A DNA stretch of 64,000 nucleotides. It comes from JAIEOG01 sp964611895 (GTDB lineage Bacteria > Bdellovibrionota > FAC87 > UBA2466). Below the pieces are notes generated by a model. That model did no database searches. It worked only from the letters and a program-made list of their open reading frames with translations, and was not told the DNA's origin. Made by a program: the position numbers and the translations under genes. This document shows, in pieces, positions 51,612-58,230 of this stretch. The stretch spans positions 11,347-75,346 of the forward strand of contig CAZTDN010000015.1 of assembly GCA_964611895.1 (NCBI GenBank), written 5' to 3'. Position 1 is the first letter of the stretch; each line of letters starts with the position of its first letter.

Positions 51612-52369
51612 TGGACAAGAAAGTTGCCAATAACGTCATCGTCGGGATCATGGTGGCGCTCGGTTTTGTAGCGTTTGTCTTCGTCTTGTTTAGTATTGGA
51701 GGCGGTGGCGTTCTGCAATCGCAGTATGTTCTCTATGGTACCTTTCGTCATGTGAAGGGCCTGCACATGGGTTCGGAAGTTTCTTTGGCTGGGTTACGGA
51801 TAGGAGTAGTTCGTAAGATCACCATCGCAAACGACAAGAACAAAGACCTCATTGTAGAACTATCTGTTTCCAGAAACGTGCAAGAGTACATTCGTAAAGA
51901 TTCCATTGCGGAAATCCGCACCGCCGGAGTCCTCGGGGATAAATACATTGAGGTCAGCTTTGGTTCGCCGGATGCTCCCGTGCTTAAACATGGGGACACT
52001 ATCGCCTCTAACGAAGCAGAGGATGTATTCTCTCAGAGCGGCAAACTGGTGGGCGGACTCTCTAAGAAATTTTCCGAGGGTGGCGATTTTGATAGCATGA
52101 TGCGAAACCTCTCCATCGTCACCAAGAACCTCGCCACAATGACCACAGAATTCAAACAAGAAAAGGCAGCCGAAAAGCTGAGCAAAGCAGTCGCTTCGCT
52201 GCAGGCCATTCTGGCTAAGGTAGAAAAAGGCGAAGGCACGTTGGGCGGCTTAATCACCGATCCCACTGTTTATGAAGACTTGAAATCCATCACTGGCGGG
52301 GCAAAGCGCAGCGCTATTTTGCAGTACTTCATGAAGCAATTCCTGCAGGATGGAAAAAAGAAAGACTAG
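51611..52369 (+). CDS. mlaD: MlaD-type MCE-domain protein
   Basis: This is the periplasmic lipid-binding ring of the Mla transporter. One N-terminal membrane helix (about 8-30) is followed by the MCE domain (about 38-118; VKGLHMGSEVSLAGLRIGVV, GVLGDKYIEVSFGS). A C-terminal helical region has repeated Lys/Glu heptads. Its ATG shares one base with the mlaF stop (TAATG). The stop codon shares CTAG with the convergent regulator gene. Confidence 0.93.
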   Translation: MDKKVANNVIVGIMVALGFVAFVFVLFSIGGGGVLQSQYVLYGTFRHVKGLHMGSEVSLAGLRIGVVRKITIANDKNKDLIVELSVSRNVQEYIRKDSIAEIRTAGVLGDKYIEVSFGSPDAPVLKHGDTIASNEAEDVFSQSGKLVGGLSKKFSEGGDFDSMMRNLSIVTKNLATMTTEFKQEKAAEKLSKAVASLQAILAKVEKGEGTLGGLITDPTVYEDLKSITGGAKRSAILQYFMKQFLQDGKKKD

Positions 52370-53727
52370 TTGGAAATTCGAAGCCCCTTACGTTTGAGCT
52401 TCTCGACCAATGTTGTTCTATTCAGGTTCAGCAGGCTTGCTGCTTTATTCTTGTTTCCTTCAGTTTTCTGGAGAGCTTGAAGAATAAGCTCATTTTCAAA
52501 CTCGTTGACTGCGTCATTGAAGTCCAATCCGTCATCTGGCAAGGCCACGCTCGCAACGAATCTATCCAAGCGAACATTGGCAAAATACGCGGACGGAAAG
52601 TCTTTGAGCTCTATCACTCCGCTATCTCGCTTAAGAACCACTACGCGTTCCATGAGATTTTCCAGCTCGCGCACGTTGCCGGGCCAATGGTATTGCATGA
52701 GTGTCTTCATGGCCTCTTCAGAGATCCCACGCAACGGCTTATTCATGCTTTCCGAGAAGCGCCTCAGAAAACTAGAAACCAGCAGAGGAACATCCGCTTT
52801 TCTTTGACGCAACGGCGGCAGGAATATGGGAATCACATTCAGGCGATAGTACAAATCTTGTCGAAAACGTTTTTCACTGACTGCAAGTTCTAGATCCTGG
52901 TTGGTTGCGGCAATGATTCTTGCTTCCAACCCCACACTATGAGAGCTGCCCACGGGATCAAATTCCCGCATTTGGATTGCCCGCAATAGTTTGGCCTGAA
53001 GATCAAAAGGCAGATCACTTATTTCATCCAGAAAAAGTGTGCCATTTCCAGCAAGCTGAAAACGCCCCGGCCGATTCTGCAGCGCTCCGGTAAACGCGCC
53101 TTTGACGTGCCCAAAGAGTTCACTCTCCAATAGGTTTGCTGGAATTGCACCACAGTTTACTGCCACCCAAGGGCACTTGCGACGCTGGCTAACGTCGTGC
53201 AAGGAACGCGCAACCACCTCTTTGCCCGTTCCGCTTTCTCCCGTTATCAGGATCGTTGAGTCCGTATCTTTGATATTGAGAATGGTTCGAAAAATTTCTT
53301 TCATGCGGGGATGGCGCCCGACAAAATGAGCAAAAGGAGAATCTCCGAAGTCGTCTTCGTCGGCATCCGCACCGGTTTGCTGGAACAGGGCTGCAACACG
53401 CGAGCAAAGACTATGAAGGTCGTCCTCCCGAACCCAAAAATCTGAGGCACCTGAGCGGATGCTTGCTACTATAAGCGCCGGGTCGGCGGTCGTACTGGTC
53501 GCCAGAACTGCCGCCCAGGGGCGAAGGGCTTTTACCTGTTGCAAGAGCGCAGTGGCTTCGATGGACTCCACGTTCCACAGACACACGTGGAAAAGCTGCT
53601 TTTTGGCCAGAGCAATTGCGTCTTCGGCTTGGTGAGCGGCGACCACCCAATAGTGCTTCTGCTCAAGCGACTCTTTGTACGCAGCACAGCGAGCAGAGTC
53701 CGGCTCGAAGATTAGAATACGATTCAT
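52366..53727 (-). CDS. sigma-54 activator with degenerate receiver domain
   Basis: This is a 453-residue NtrC-family protein: receiver-like domain (1-115), AAA+ domain (about 135-370; Walker A GESGTGKE near 163-170, GAFTGA at 210-215) and Fis-type helix-turn-helix (about 415-450). The receiver has lost its phosphorylation site: Trp51-Asn52 stand where Asp is expected and Arg100 replaces the conserved Lys. This recalls FleQ/FlrA, which do not depend on phosphorylation, so it may answer to a ligand or a partner. A good sigma-70 promoter lies upstream. Confidence 0.92.
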   Translation of the reverse strand: MNRILIFEPDSARCAAYKESLEQKHYWVVAAHQAEDAIALAKKQLFHVCLWNVESIEATALLQQVKALRPWAAVLATSTTADPALIVASIRSGASDFWVREDDLHSLCSRVAALFQQTGADADEDDFGDSPFAHFVGRHPRMKEIFRTILNIKDTDSTILITGESGTGKEVVARSLHDVSQRRKCPWVAVNCGAIPANLLESELFGHVKGAFTGALQNRPGRFQLAGNGTLFLDEISDLPFDLQAKLLRAIQMREFDPVGSSHSVGLEARIIAATNQDLELAVSEKRFRQDLYYRLNVIPIFLPPLRQRKADVPLLVSSFLRRFSESMNKPLRGISEEAMKTLMQYHWPGNVRELENLMERVVVLKRDSGVIELKDFPSAYFANVRLDRFVASVALPDDGLDFNDAVNEFENELILQALQKTEGNKNKAASLLNLNRTTLVEKLKRKGLRISN

Positions 53728-53814
53728 CCCCGCTCCCCAGAAACCGAGGTTGATCTAAACAAACCGTAGAAACTTGTTTTTGAATTAATTAAAGAATGGA
53801 ACGCCTACTTCTAT

Positions 53815-53843
53815 AGGATAAGTGCTCGCAGAAAAATTGTCAA
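53815..53843 (-). promoter_or_regulatory. sigma-70 promoter of the activator gene
   Basis: On the minus strand a perfect -35 TTGACA (53843-53838) is 17 bases from TATCCT (53820-53815), a four-of-six match to the -10 box. Transcription would start near 53808, about 80 bases before the regulator ATG. It is nearly back to back with the sigma-54 promoter of the opposite strand. Confidence 0.65.
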
Positions 53844-53847
53844 TTAA

Positions 53848-53864
53848 TTGGCACCATTTCTGCG
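53848..53864 (+). promoter_or_regulatory. sigma-54 promoter of the ThiL-like gene
   Basis: TTGGCACCATTTCTGCG matches the -24 element TTGGCAC completely, and the -12 element is CTGC instead of TTGC, with GG (53850-53851) and GC (53862-53863) ten bases apart. The expected start near 53875 is six bases before the ATG at 53881. The palindrome CAATTAATTG overlaps the -24 side. AATTAATT occurs again at 53783-53790. Confidence 0.7.
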
Positions 53865-53880
53865 TCGATAAAATGCTAGA

Positions 53881-54915
53881 ATGACGAGGTATCCAAAACG
53901 AAATCTTGCCACTCCATTCGAAAACAAAATGAAAATCGCCAACAAGATACTGCAGTTATCCGCAGAACGGACTTTAGAACCTCTTCGAACCGCTGCGCGC
54001 CAAGAAACCATCTGGCTAACGCCGCAGGATACGGATCGTCGCGTCGCCGTGTACCAAGAAATAGAGGGCGTGCATTTTGACGCCACATTCGTGACGCCTT
54101 ATCAGCTAGGAAAAAAGACGCTGGGCGTTGCTTTATACCGCTCGATTCTTTCGGGCATCCAACCAAATCAAATACAGGTCACAATGGGCATTACGCAGGC
54201 AACCAACGAAGCCTTTATTACTGAGCTCTATCGAGGCATGGCTCAACAGGCCGGGGACTTTGGCGCAGACCTTAGCTTTGCAACCTCTTTTCTGTCACCT
54301 CTTGGAATGAGCATCACATTTCTATTGGAGGGCAAAACTTTGTCCGCTCGCCCTTCACCCGGCCCCGGAGAAGTTCTCGCCATTACCGGAACGGTGGGCT
54401 CGGCTTCAGCTGGCCTGCATTGCTTGCGTCGATTTGGATGGCCTGCGATTCAAGACTATGCTCAGGTTGTTCGAGCGCACCTAATGCCCACCCCTCCTTT
54501 ACAGAGCGTCCTCGACCCATCAATCACCCACTCGGTCAGTTCGTGGTCTCCAGTAGTGGACGGGCTTTGCGCGGAGCTGCACACTCTTTCTTCGCGACAT
54601 CGCCTTGGAATTCATCTCGAAGAAAAATCCGTCCCAATTGATCCCAGAGCTCAGGAAGCGGCATCTGTCCTTGGAGTAAACCTTAGAAGATGGGCACTAT
54701 TCGGAAGTGATGACTTTCAGCTGATGCTCACACTTCCGCTCCAATCTTGGAAGAAAGTGAGGAATCACTTTCAACGAAAAGGAGTAAGGATCAGCGCCAT
54801 CGGGGAAACTAGACCCACCGACTACGGAATAAAAATGGCCAACCTAGAAGGGGAGATTGTAGAACTGGTGAATCGGAGTTGGAACCCTCTCGTTCGCCGA
54901 AAGGTCACTGCTTAA
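53881..54915 (+). CDS. thiL: divergent ThiL/PurM-like protein
   Basis: The fold and order match thiamine-monophosphate kinase: EIEGVHFDATFVTPYQLGKKTLGVAL near the start and GVNLRRWALFGSDDFQLMLTLP near the end (ThiL: GGEDYELL). However, the N-terminal GDDAA and the SDIAAMG motifs, which bind ATP and metal, are not present; YRSILSGIQP stands in place of the second. Activity as thiamine-phosphate kinase is therefore doubtful and a new or structural role is possible. It has 344 residues; an ATG at 53929 would give 328. It is divergent from a sigma-54 activator. Confidence 0.65.
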   Translation: MTRYPKRNLATPFENKMKIANKILQLSAERTLEPLRTAARQETIWLTPQDTDRRVAVYQEIEGVHFDATFVTPYQLGKKTLGVALYRSILSGIQPNQIQVTMGITQATNEAFITELYRGMAQQAGDFGADLSFATSFLSPLGMSITFLLEGKTLSARPSPGPGEVLAITGTVGSASAGLHCLRRFGWPAIQDYAQVVRAHLMPTPPLQSVLDPSITHSVSSWSPVVDGLCAELHTLSSRHRLGIHLEEKSVPIDPRAQEAASVLGVNLRRWALFGSDDFQLMLTLPLQSWKKVRNHFQRKGVRISAIGETRPTDYGIKMANLEGEIVELVNRSWNPLVRRKVTA

Positions 54916-55571
54916 AGCAGGAGATCTTCATAAAACGCGCCAAACGCGCGCGTAGGATGACGCAACTGGATCTCTAAAACCCATCGCATCGGAGCAGGAA
55001 CAAACGGCGTCATCTCCAAACTTCCACGATGATACAAAACGTGTGGAAAATCGGACAGTCGATGGCCACTCGCGCCCCGCAGAATAAATTCCCATCCTCG
55101 CTCTCTCGCCTGCGCTTGAGCAAAAGCATAGAGGGACTTTCCAGACTCTCCCGCGCTCGACCACCGGTTTCGAACTAGGCCGTGCAATACTTTGGCATCT
55201 TCAGCGCAGCGACGCATCAGCGGATCGTCCCCCAACACGAATGTCGCGCCAGCGTCAGCTTCGTACCCACCCCAAACCGGCCCGATGTCCAAAAAAAACA
55301 TATCGATTTTCTGCAGTCTTACGCCGGGGAGGGAAATCTCCGCAAAAGTTTTAAGGGTGTTTACACCAAAACGCACATGGGTTTTGTGCCAAAGCCGATC
55401 GGCTCCCATTTCTTTAAGCACTTTATCGGCGATTTGCTGGCCTTCCGACTCCAGCATTCCCGTCTGCATCTGGCTGGCGATTGTGCGGATCGCCTGCCAA
55501 GCGCGCTTTTGAGCATCAACTAGTTTCTCTGGTTCAAAACCCTCTTTAACTTTTTCGCACTCGGCCTGCAT
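54912..55571 (-). CDS. M24-family metallopeptidase-like protein
   Basis: This is a 219-residue protein of the methionine aminopeptidase/Xaa-Pro dipeptidase fold (M24). Likely metal ligands are two Asp in FLDIGPVWGGYEADAGATF, His in GHRLSDFPH and Glu in VLEIQLRHP and FYEDLL. It lacks the extra N-terminal domain of prolidases. The ATG at 55571 lies behind GAGGGTGTC and overlaps the carboxypeptidase gene by 26 bases. TTAA at 54912-54915 is the stop of this gene and of the convergent ThiL-like gene. Confidence 0.8.
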   Translation of the reverse strand: MQAECEKVKEGFEPEKLVDAQKRAWQAIRTIASQMQTGMLESEGQQIADKVLKEMGADRLWHKTHVRFGVNTLKTFAEISLPGVRLQKIDMFFLDIGPVWGGYEADAGATFVLGDDPLMRRCAEDAKVLHGLVRNRWSSAGESGKSLYAFAQAQARERGWEFILRGASGHRLSDFPHVLYHRGSLEMTPFVPAPMRWVLEIQLRHPTRAFGAFYEDLLL

Positions 55572-56247
55572 GGGACACCCTCGAAAAGAACCTATCGAAT
55601 ATTTGACCGAGTTCGGCAAGAACCGTCTTCTTCAGCTCTAAAGGCGCAGCTTCAAGAACAGTCTGCAATAGAGCAGCACTATGGGTAGCAAACAGAGGTT
55701 CAGCAATGGGCGCGTAACTCAAGTGCCATCGTTCTGGTTTAACGCCCCCCATATCTTCCTGATAGGGCCTATAAAAACCTTCGGACTCCATGTGGCGATC
55801 CAACCAGTTGTGCAGATCTGCAAACATCCCGCCCGGCGCTGATTCTTCAGAAGTGAGCTGAACCTGATACCGTGGCGGGACGCTCAGTCTGTCGATTACA
55901 TCGATATCCGTACCCCAATGGTGGCGAGAAGCACCAGGAAGAGCGGACCAGTTCAGTATCGCATAGACAGTTTCCCTCTCAGAAAGCTTGGCTATGTCTA
56001 TGGCATTTCCTGCGGCGTCCAAGACCGGACGTTCACCCCGAGCCTTCCGATTCCAGATGTGCAATTGGCTTTCAAAACTCCGAAACCCGCTGACGACTTC
56101 CAGCTCGAATCCAGCCTTGAAGGCTTTAGCACGCAATCGCTCGAATGCAGCCAACATACCTTGATGCACCCGAACAGTCGTAGTTCCCAGGGCCACCAAA
56201 TGGGATTCGGTTTGCCCGGTCAATACGTCAATGTCGTTCGCTTTCAC
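55546..56247 (-). CDS. VanY-type D-alanyl-D-alanine carboxypeptidase (M15B)
   Basis: This zinc peptidase trims the terminal D-Ala of peptidoglycan stem peptides. The M15 motif SRHHWGTDID (107-116) gives zinc ligands His109 and Asp116. ERWHLSY gives catalytic Glu172 and ligand His175. The 233 residues have no signal peptide that I can see, which is unusual for this activity; the enzyme may be exported another way or act on cytosolic fragments. It is coupled to the M24 gene downstream. Confidence 0.88.
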   Translation of the reverse strand: MKANDIDVLTGQTESHLVALGTTTVRVHQGMLAAFERLRAKAFKAGFELEVVSGFRSFESQLHIWNRKARGERPVLDAAGNAIDIAKLSERETVYAILNWSALPGASRHHWGTDIDVIDRLSVPPRYQVQLTSEESAPGGMFADLHNWLDRHMESEGFYRPYQEDMGGVKPERWHLSYAPIAEPLFATHSAALLQTVLEAAPLELKKTVLAELGQIFDRFFSRVSHAGRVRKS

Positions 56248-56435
56248 GAAAGCCCCCCCCCTGCTCAGGTTTTAAGTGTATCGATAAAATGCCGTATTCC
56301 AAGTGTACACACGCCGCTTGAGCCATTTTTTGTCCCAGTGCAAAGCAAACACCCGCGCATTCGAAAAGAATCCAGTGTCGGGGCTTGCGAATTCGGTGGC
56401 ACAGAAGTTGAAGAGTGAGGCCCCCGAGAGCTGGA

Positions 56436-56452
56436 GTGCACTTGGTGTGCAC
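56436..56452. repeat. GTGCAC repeat upstream of the Met-Pro protein
   Basis: The palindrome GTGCAC occurs twice with five bases between (GTGCAC-TTGGT-GTGCAC), which makes both a direct and an inverted repeat. It lies 30-46 bases before the ATG at 56482, a place fit for an operator. Upstream of it the 234-base gap shows a nine-C run near 56250 and nothing else. Confidence 0.35.
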
Positions 56453-56481
56453 TTTGGAAAGTCTTGAGTTGGAGTAGTGAT

Positions 56482-56928
56482 ATGAAGAAGTTGAGCGTAT
56501 TAGTTGCCTTTGCGGTGTTGGCTTTCGGAGCCAGCCGTTCTGCAGAAGCGTGTATGGGTCCAGGTTGCATGCCAATGCCAATGCCCATGCCGGTCCCTTG
56601 CCCGATGCCGATGCCCATGCCCCCCACGAATTTTACTTCTTTTGGGTTTTCGATTGGTGCGCCGTTGCCACCTCCAGTTGCAGCGCCTGTTGCAGCGCCG
56701 GTTGCGCCTCCAGTAGTCGCGCCGGCTCCCGTGGGAACACACGGCGTGGCACCTGCCCCCGTTGCTGTTGCGCGCCCTATCGCCGGCCCTTGCGGCGGTG
56801 GAAAATGCAAATCCAAAATCAAATCCAAATGCCGCGGGAAATCGCGCTGTGGATTTGCCAAGTCCAAGTCCAAAGTGAAGTCTAAGTCCAAGTCCAAAGG
56901 GTGCTTTGGCCGATCTGGCTGCATCTAA
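56482..56928 (+). CDS. secreted Met-Pro and Lys-Ser repeat protein
   Basis: This is a 148-residue secreted protein with a signal peptide (residues 1-23). The mature part has four blocks: a Cys/Met-Pro repeat (CMGPGCMPMPMPMPVPCPMP), a hydrophobic Pro/Ala/Val repeat (PVAAPVAAPVAPP), a Gly/Cys turn, and a C-terminal Lys-Ser repeat with regularly placed Cys (KSKCRGKSRCG, SKSKGCFGRSGC). Met-rich and Cys-rich strings suggest metal binding, for example copper, but this is inference. The ATG lies behind TTGGAG. A strong terminator follows. Confidence 0.65.
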   Translation: MKKLSVLVAFAVLAFGASRSAEACMGPGCMPMPMPMPVPCPMPMPMPPTNFTSFGFSIGAPLPPPVAAPVAAPVAPPVVAPAPVGTHGVAPAPVAVARPIAGPCGGGKCKSKIKSKCRGKSRCGFAKSKSKVKSKSKSKGCFGRSGCI

Positions 56929-56960
56929 CTCTGGCTTAGACTCCAACTCGAATCATTGCA

Positions 56961-57006
56961 AAGCCGCTCTGCAGAATCGTTTGATCTGCGGAGCGGCTTC
57001 TTTTTT
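56961..57006 (+). terminator. rho-independent terminator
   Basis: AAGCCGCTCTGCAGA (56961-56975) pairs with TCTGCGGAGCGGCTT (56985-56999) with one T-G wobble around a nine-base loop, and CTTTTTT follows. It should end the Met-Pro protein message. The T-run touches the stop codon of the convergent gene at 57005. Confidence 0.92.
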
Positions 57007-57511
57007 ACAAGTAAAAAACAGCTGCCAAGTGTGGATAGAAATTGAAAGCTCCGCCGACTAGGCCCAGTGCGGAGCGAAACAAGAGATCGAGTTTGGGAGT
57101 TACGTTCACGTAGAAGCCCGGACTCCCCATAAACATCAACCCCAATAACGAGGGCCCACCTACATTGAGCACGACTCCGGCTGCAGCCCCTATGACCGGC
57201 ACGACAGTAGAGCTGCTCGGAAATCGGTAGTAGACCGTTGCCAAAACCGGAATCAAAAAGGAAACGGAAGCCGAGGTCTGAAAAAAAATTCCAGATTCCA
57301 GCCCAAGATAGACTTCGTTCATGCCCTTGAAAACTTTGCCACTAAACAATACCCCCGCCCCAGGAGTCGCTGTACTTCCCGCAACCAAAAAACCGGGCCC
57401 CAAGTGAAACACCCGATTGCCTGCGGATGGGCCGGCACTCGCATCAAGACCGGGAGCAGCAAAAAAACCCAAAATAGAAACAAAACAGAACAAGCGAATC
57501 GCGCTTCTCAT
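57005..57511 (-). CDS. small secreted Gly-rich membrane-like protein
   Basis: This is a 168-residue protein with a signal peptide (about residues 5-26) and a mature part of Gly-rich amphipathic strands that resembles a small outer-membrane barrel (SGKVFKGMNEVYLGLESGIF, ending AAVFYL). No family is recognised. It is divergent from the amidotransferase gene, with a strong palindrome in the shared promoter region. Confidence 0.6.
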   Translation of the reverse strand: MRSAIRLFCFVSILGFFAAPGLDASAGPSAGNRVFHLGPGFLVAGSTATPGAGVLFSGKVFKGMNEVYLGLESGIFFQTSASVSFLIPVLATVYYRFPSSSTVVPVIGAAAGVVLNVGGPSLLGLMFMGSPGFYVNVTPKLDLLFRSALGLVGGAFNFYPHLAAVFYL

Positions 57512-57532
57512 GATGGTGCAGCCCTCGTATTG

Positions 57533-57551
57533 GACTGCTAGAATAGCAGTC
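57533..57551. promoter_or_regulatory. palindromic operator candidate
   Basis: GACTGCTA-GAA-TAGCAGTC is a perfect eight-base inverted repeat in the 62-base gap between divergent genes. It contains TAGAAT, which could be a -10 box. Position and symmetry suggest a repressor site that controls the amidotransferase gene, the secreted protein gene, or both. Confidence 0.5.
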
Positions 57552-57573
57552 TATTATTGAGGAGGAAAGAATC

Positions 57574-58230
57574 GTGACTCGCCACCTGGCCGTAATTGAT
57601 CCTGCTGTAAACACAGCCGAAACTGATTGCTTTAACCGCATTGTACTAGAGAGCCGCATTCCAGTGACCTACCACCTGCCCAAGCTCTCGGGCATGGAGT
57701 CATTGCTCCAGCTAAAAAGCCCTCCCGCTGGGATACTTATCTTGGGCAGTGGGAGCAGTGTGCACGACGCTTTCCCCTGGCAAGCTGAAATGAACCAGTG
57801 GCTTCTGCCACATCTACGGGGCGGAGTCCCCACGCTCGGCCTCTGCTATGGGCATCAGCTCATCGCTTCACTCTTTGGGGGAAAAGTCGACTTTGTCTTT
57901 GCCGATAAACACAAACACCTGGGGCTGCGCACAGTAACACTCTCTCCGAATCCACTCTGGAAACTTCAAACCCTGCAGGGTCCATTGGTGGTTTCTCACC
58001 GAGAGGCCGTTGTGCTGTGCCCCCCCGACTTTGAAATCGTCGGCAAGAGTCCCGAAGTCGCGATCGACGCGATAGCTCACCGATCCCTGCCAATCTGGGG
58101 ATTTCAGTCCCATCCAGAATCCACCCTCAGTTTTTTGAAAAGTCAGGGGATTCCCGTCGAGAGCAAGGAGTCCTCGTTGGCGTTTGGGCACTCGATAGTG
58201 CGTTTTTTTCTGGAGTACGTCGCTGGCTAG
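57574..58230 (+). CDS. class I glutamine amidotransferase
   Basis: This is a stand-alone GATase1 domain of 218 residues. The triad is Cys91 in GLCYGHQLIASLFGG, His180 and Glu182 in GFQSHPEST. It should release ammonia from glutamine. It resembles the GuaA-type amidotransferase domain without a synthetase part, so the acceptor substrate is unknown. The GTG start is behind GAGGAGGAAAG. Its stop shares CTAG with the convergent HD-GYP gene. Confidence 0.87.
   Translation: MTRHLAVIDPAVNTAETDCFNRIVLESRIPVTYHLPKLSGMESLLQLKSPPAGILILGSGSSVHDAFPWQAEMNQWLLPHLRGGVPTLGLCYGHQLIASLFGGKVDFVFADKHKHLGLRTVTLSPNPLWKLQTLQGPLVVSHREAVVLCPPDFEIVGKSPEVAIDAIAHRSLPIWGFQSHPESTLSFLKSQGIPVESKESSLAFGHSIVRFFLEYVAG

Noticed and set aside
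56265..56924. 219-residue minus-strand frame rich in Gly-Thr-Ala and Asp-Leu repeats opposite the Met-Pro gene
   Set aside because: The repeats are the mirror of the plus-strand Met-Pro and Lys-Ser codons. The plus frame has a signal peptide, a ribosome site and a terminator; this one has none.
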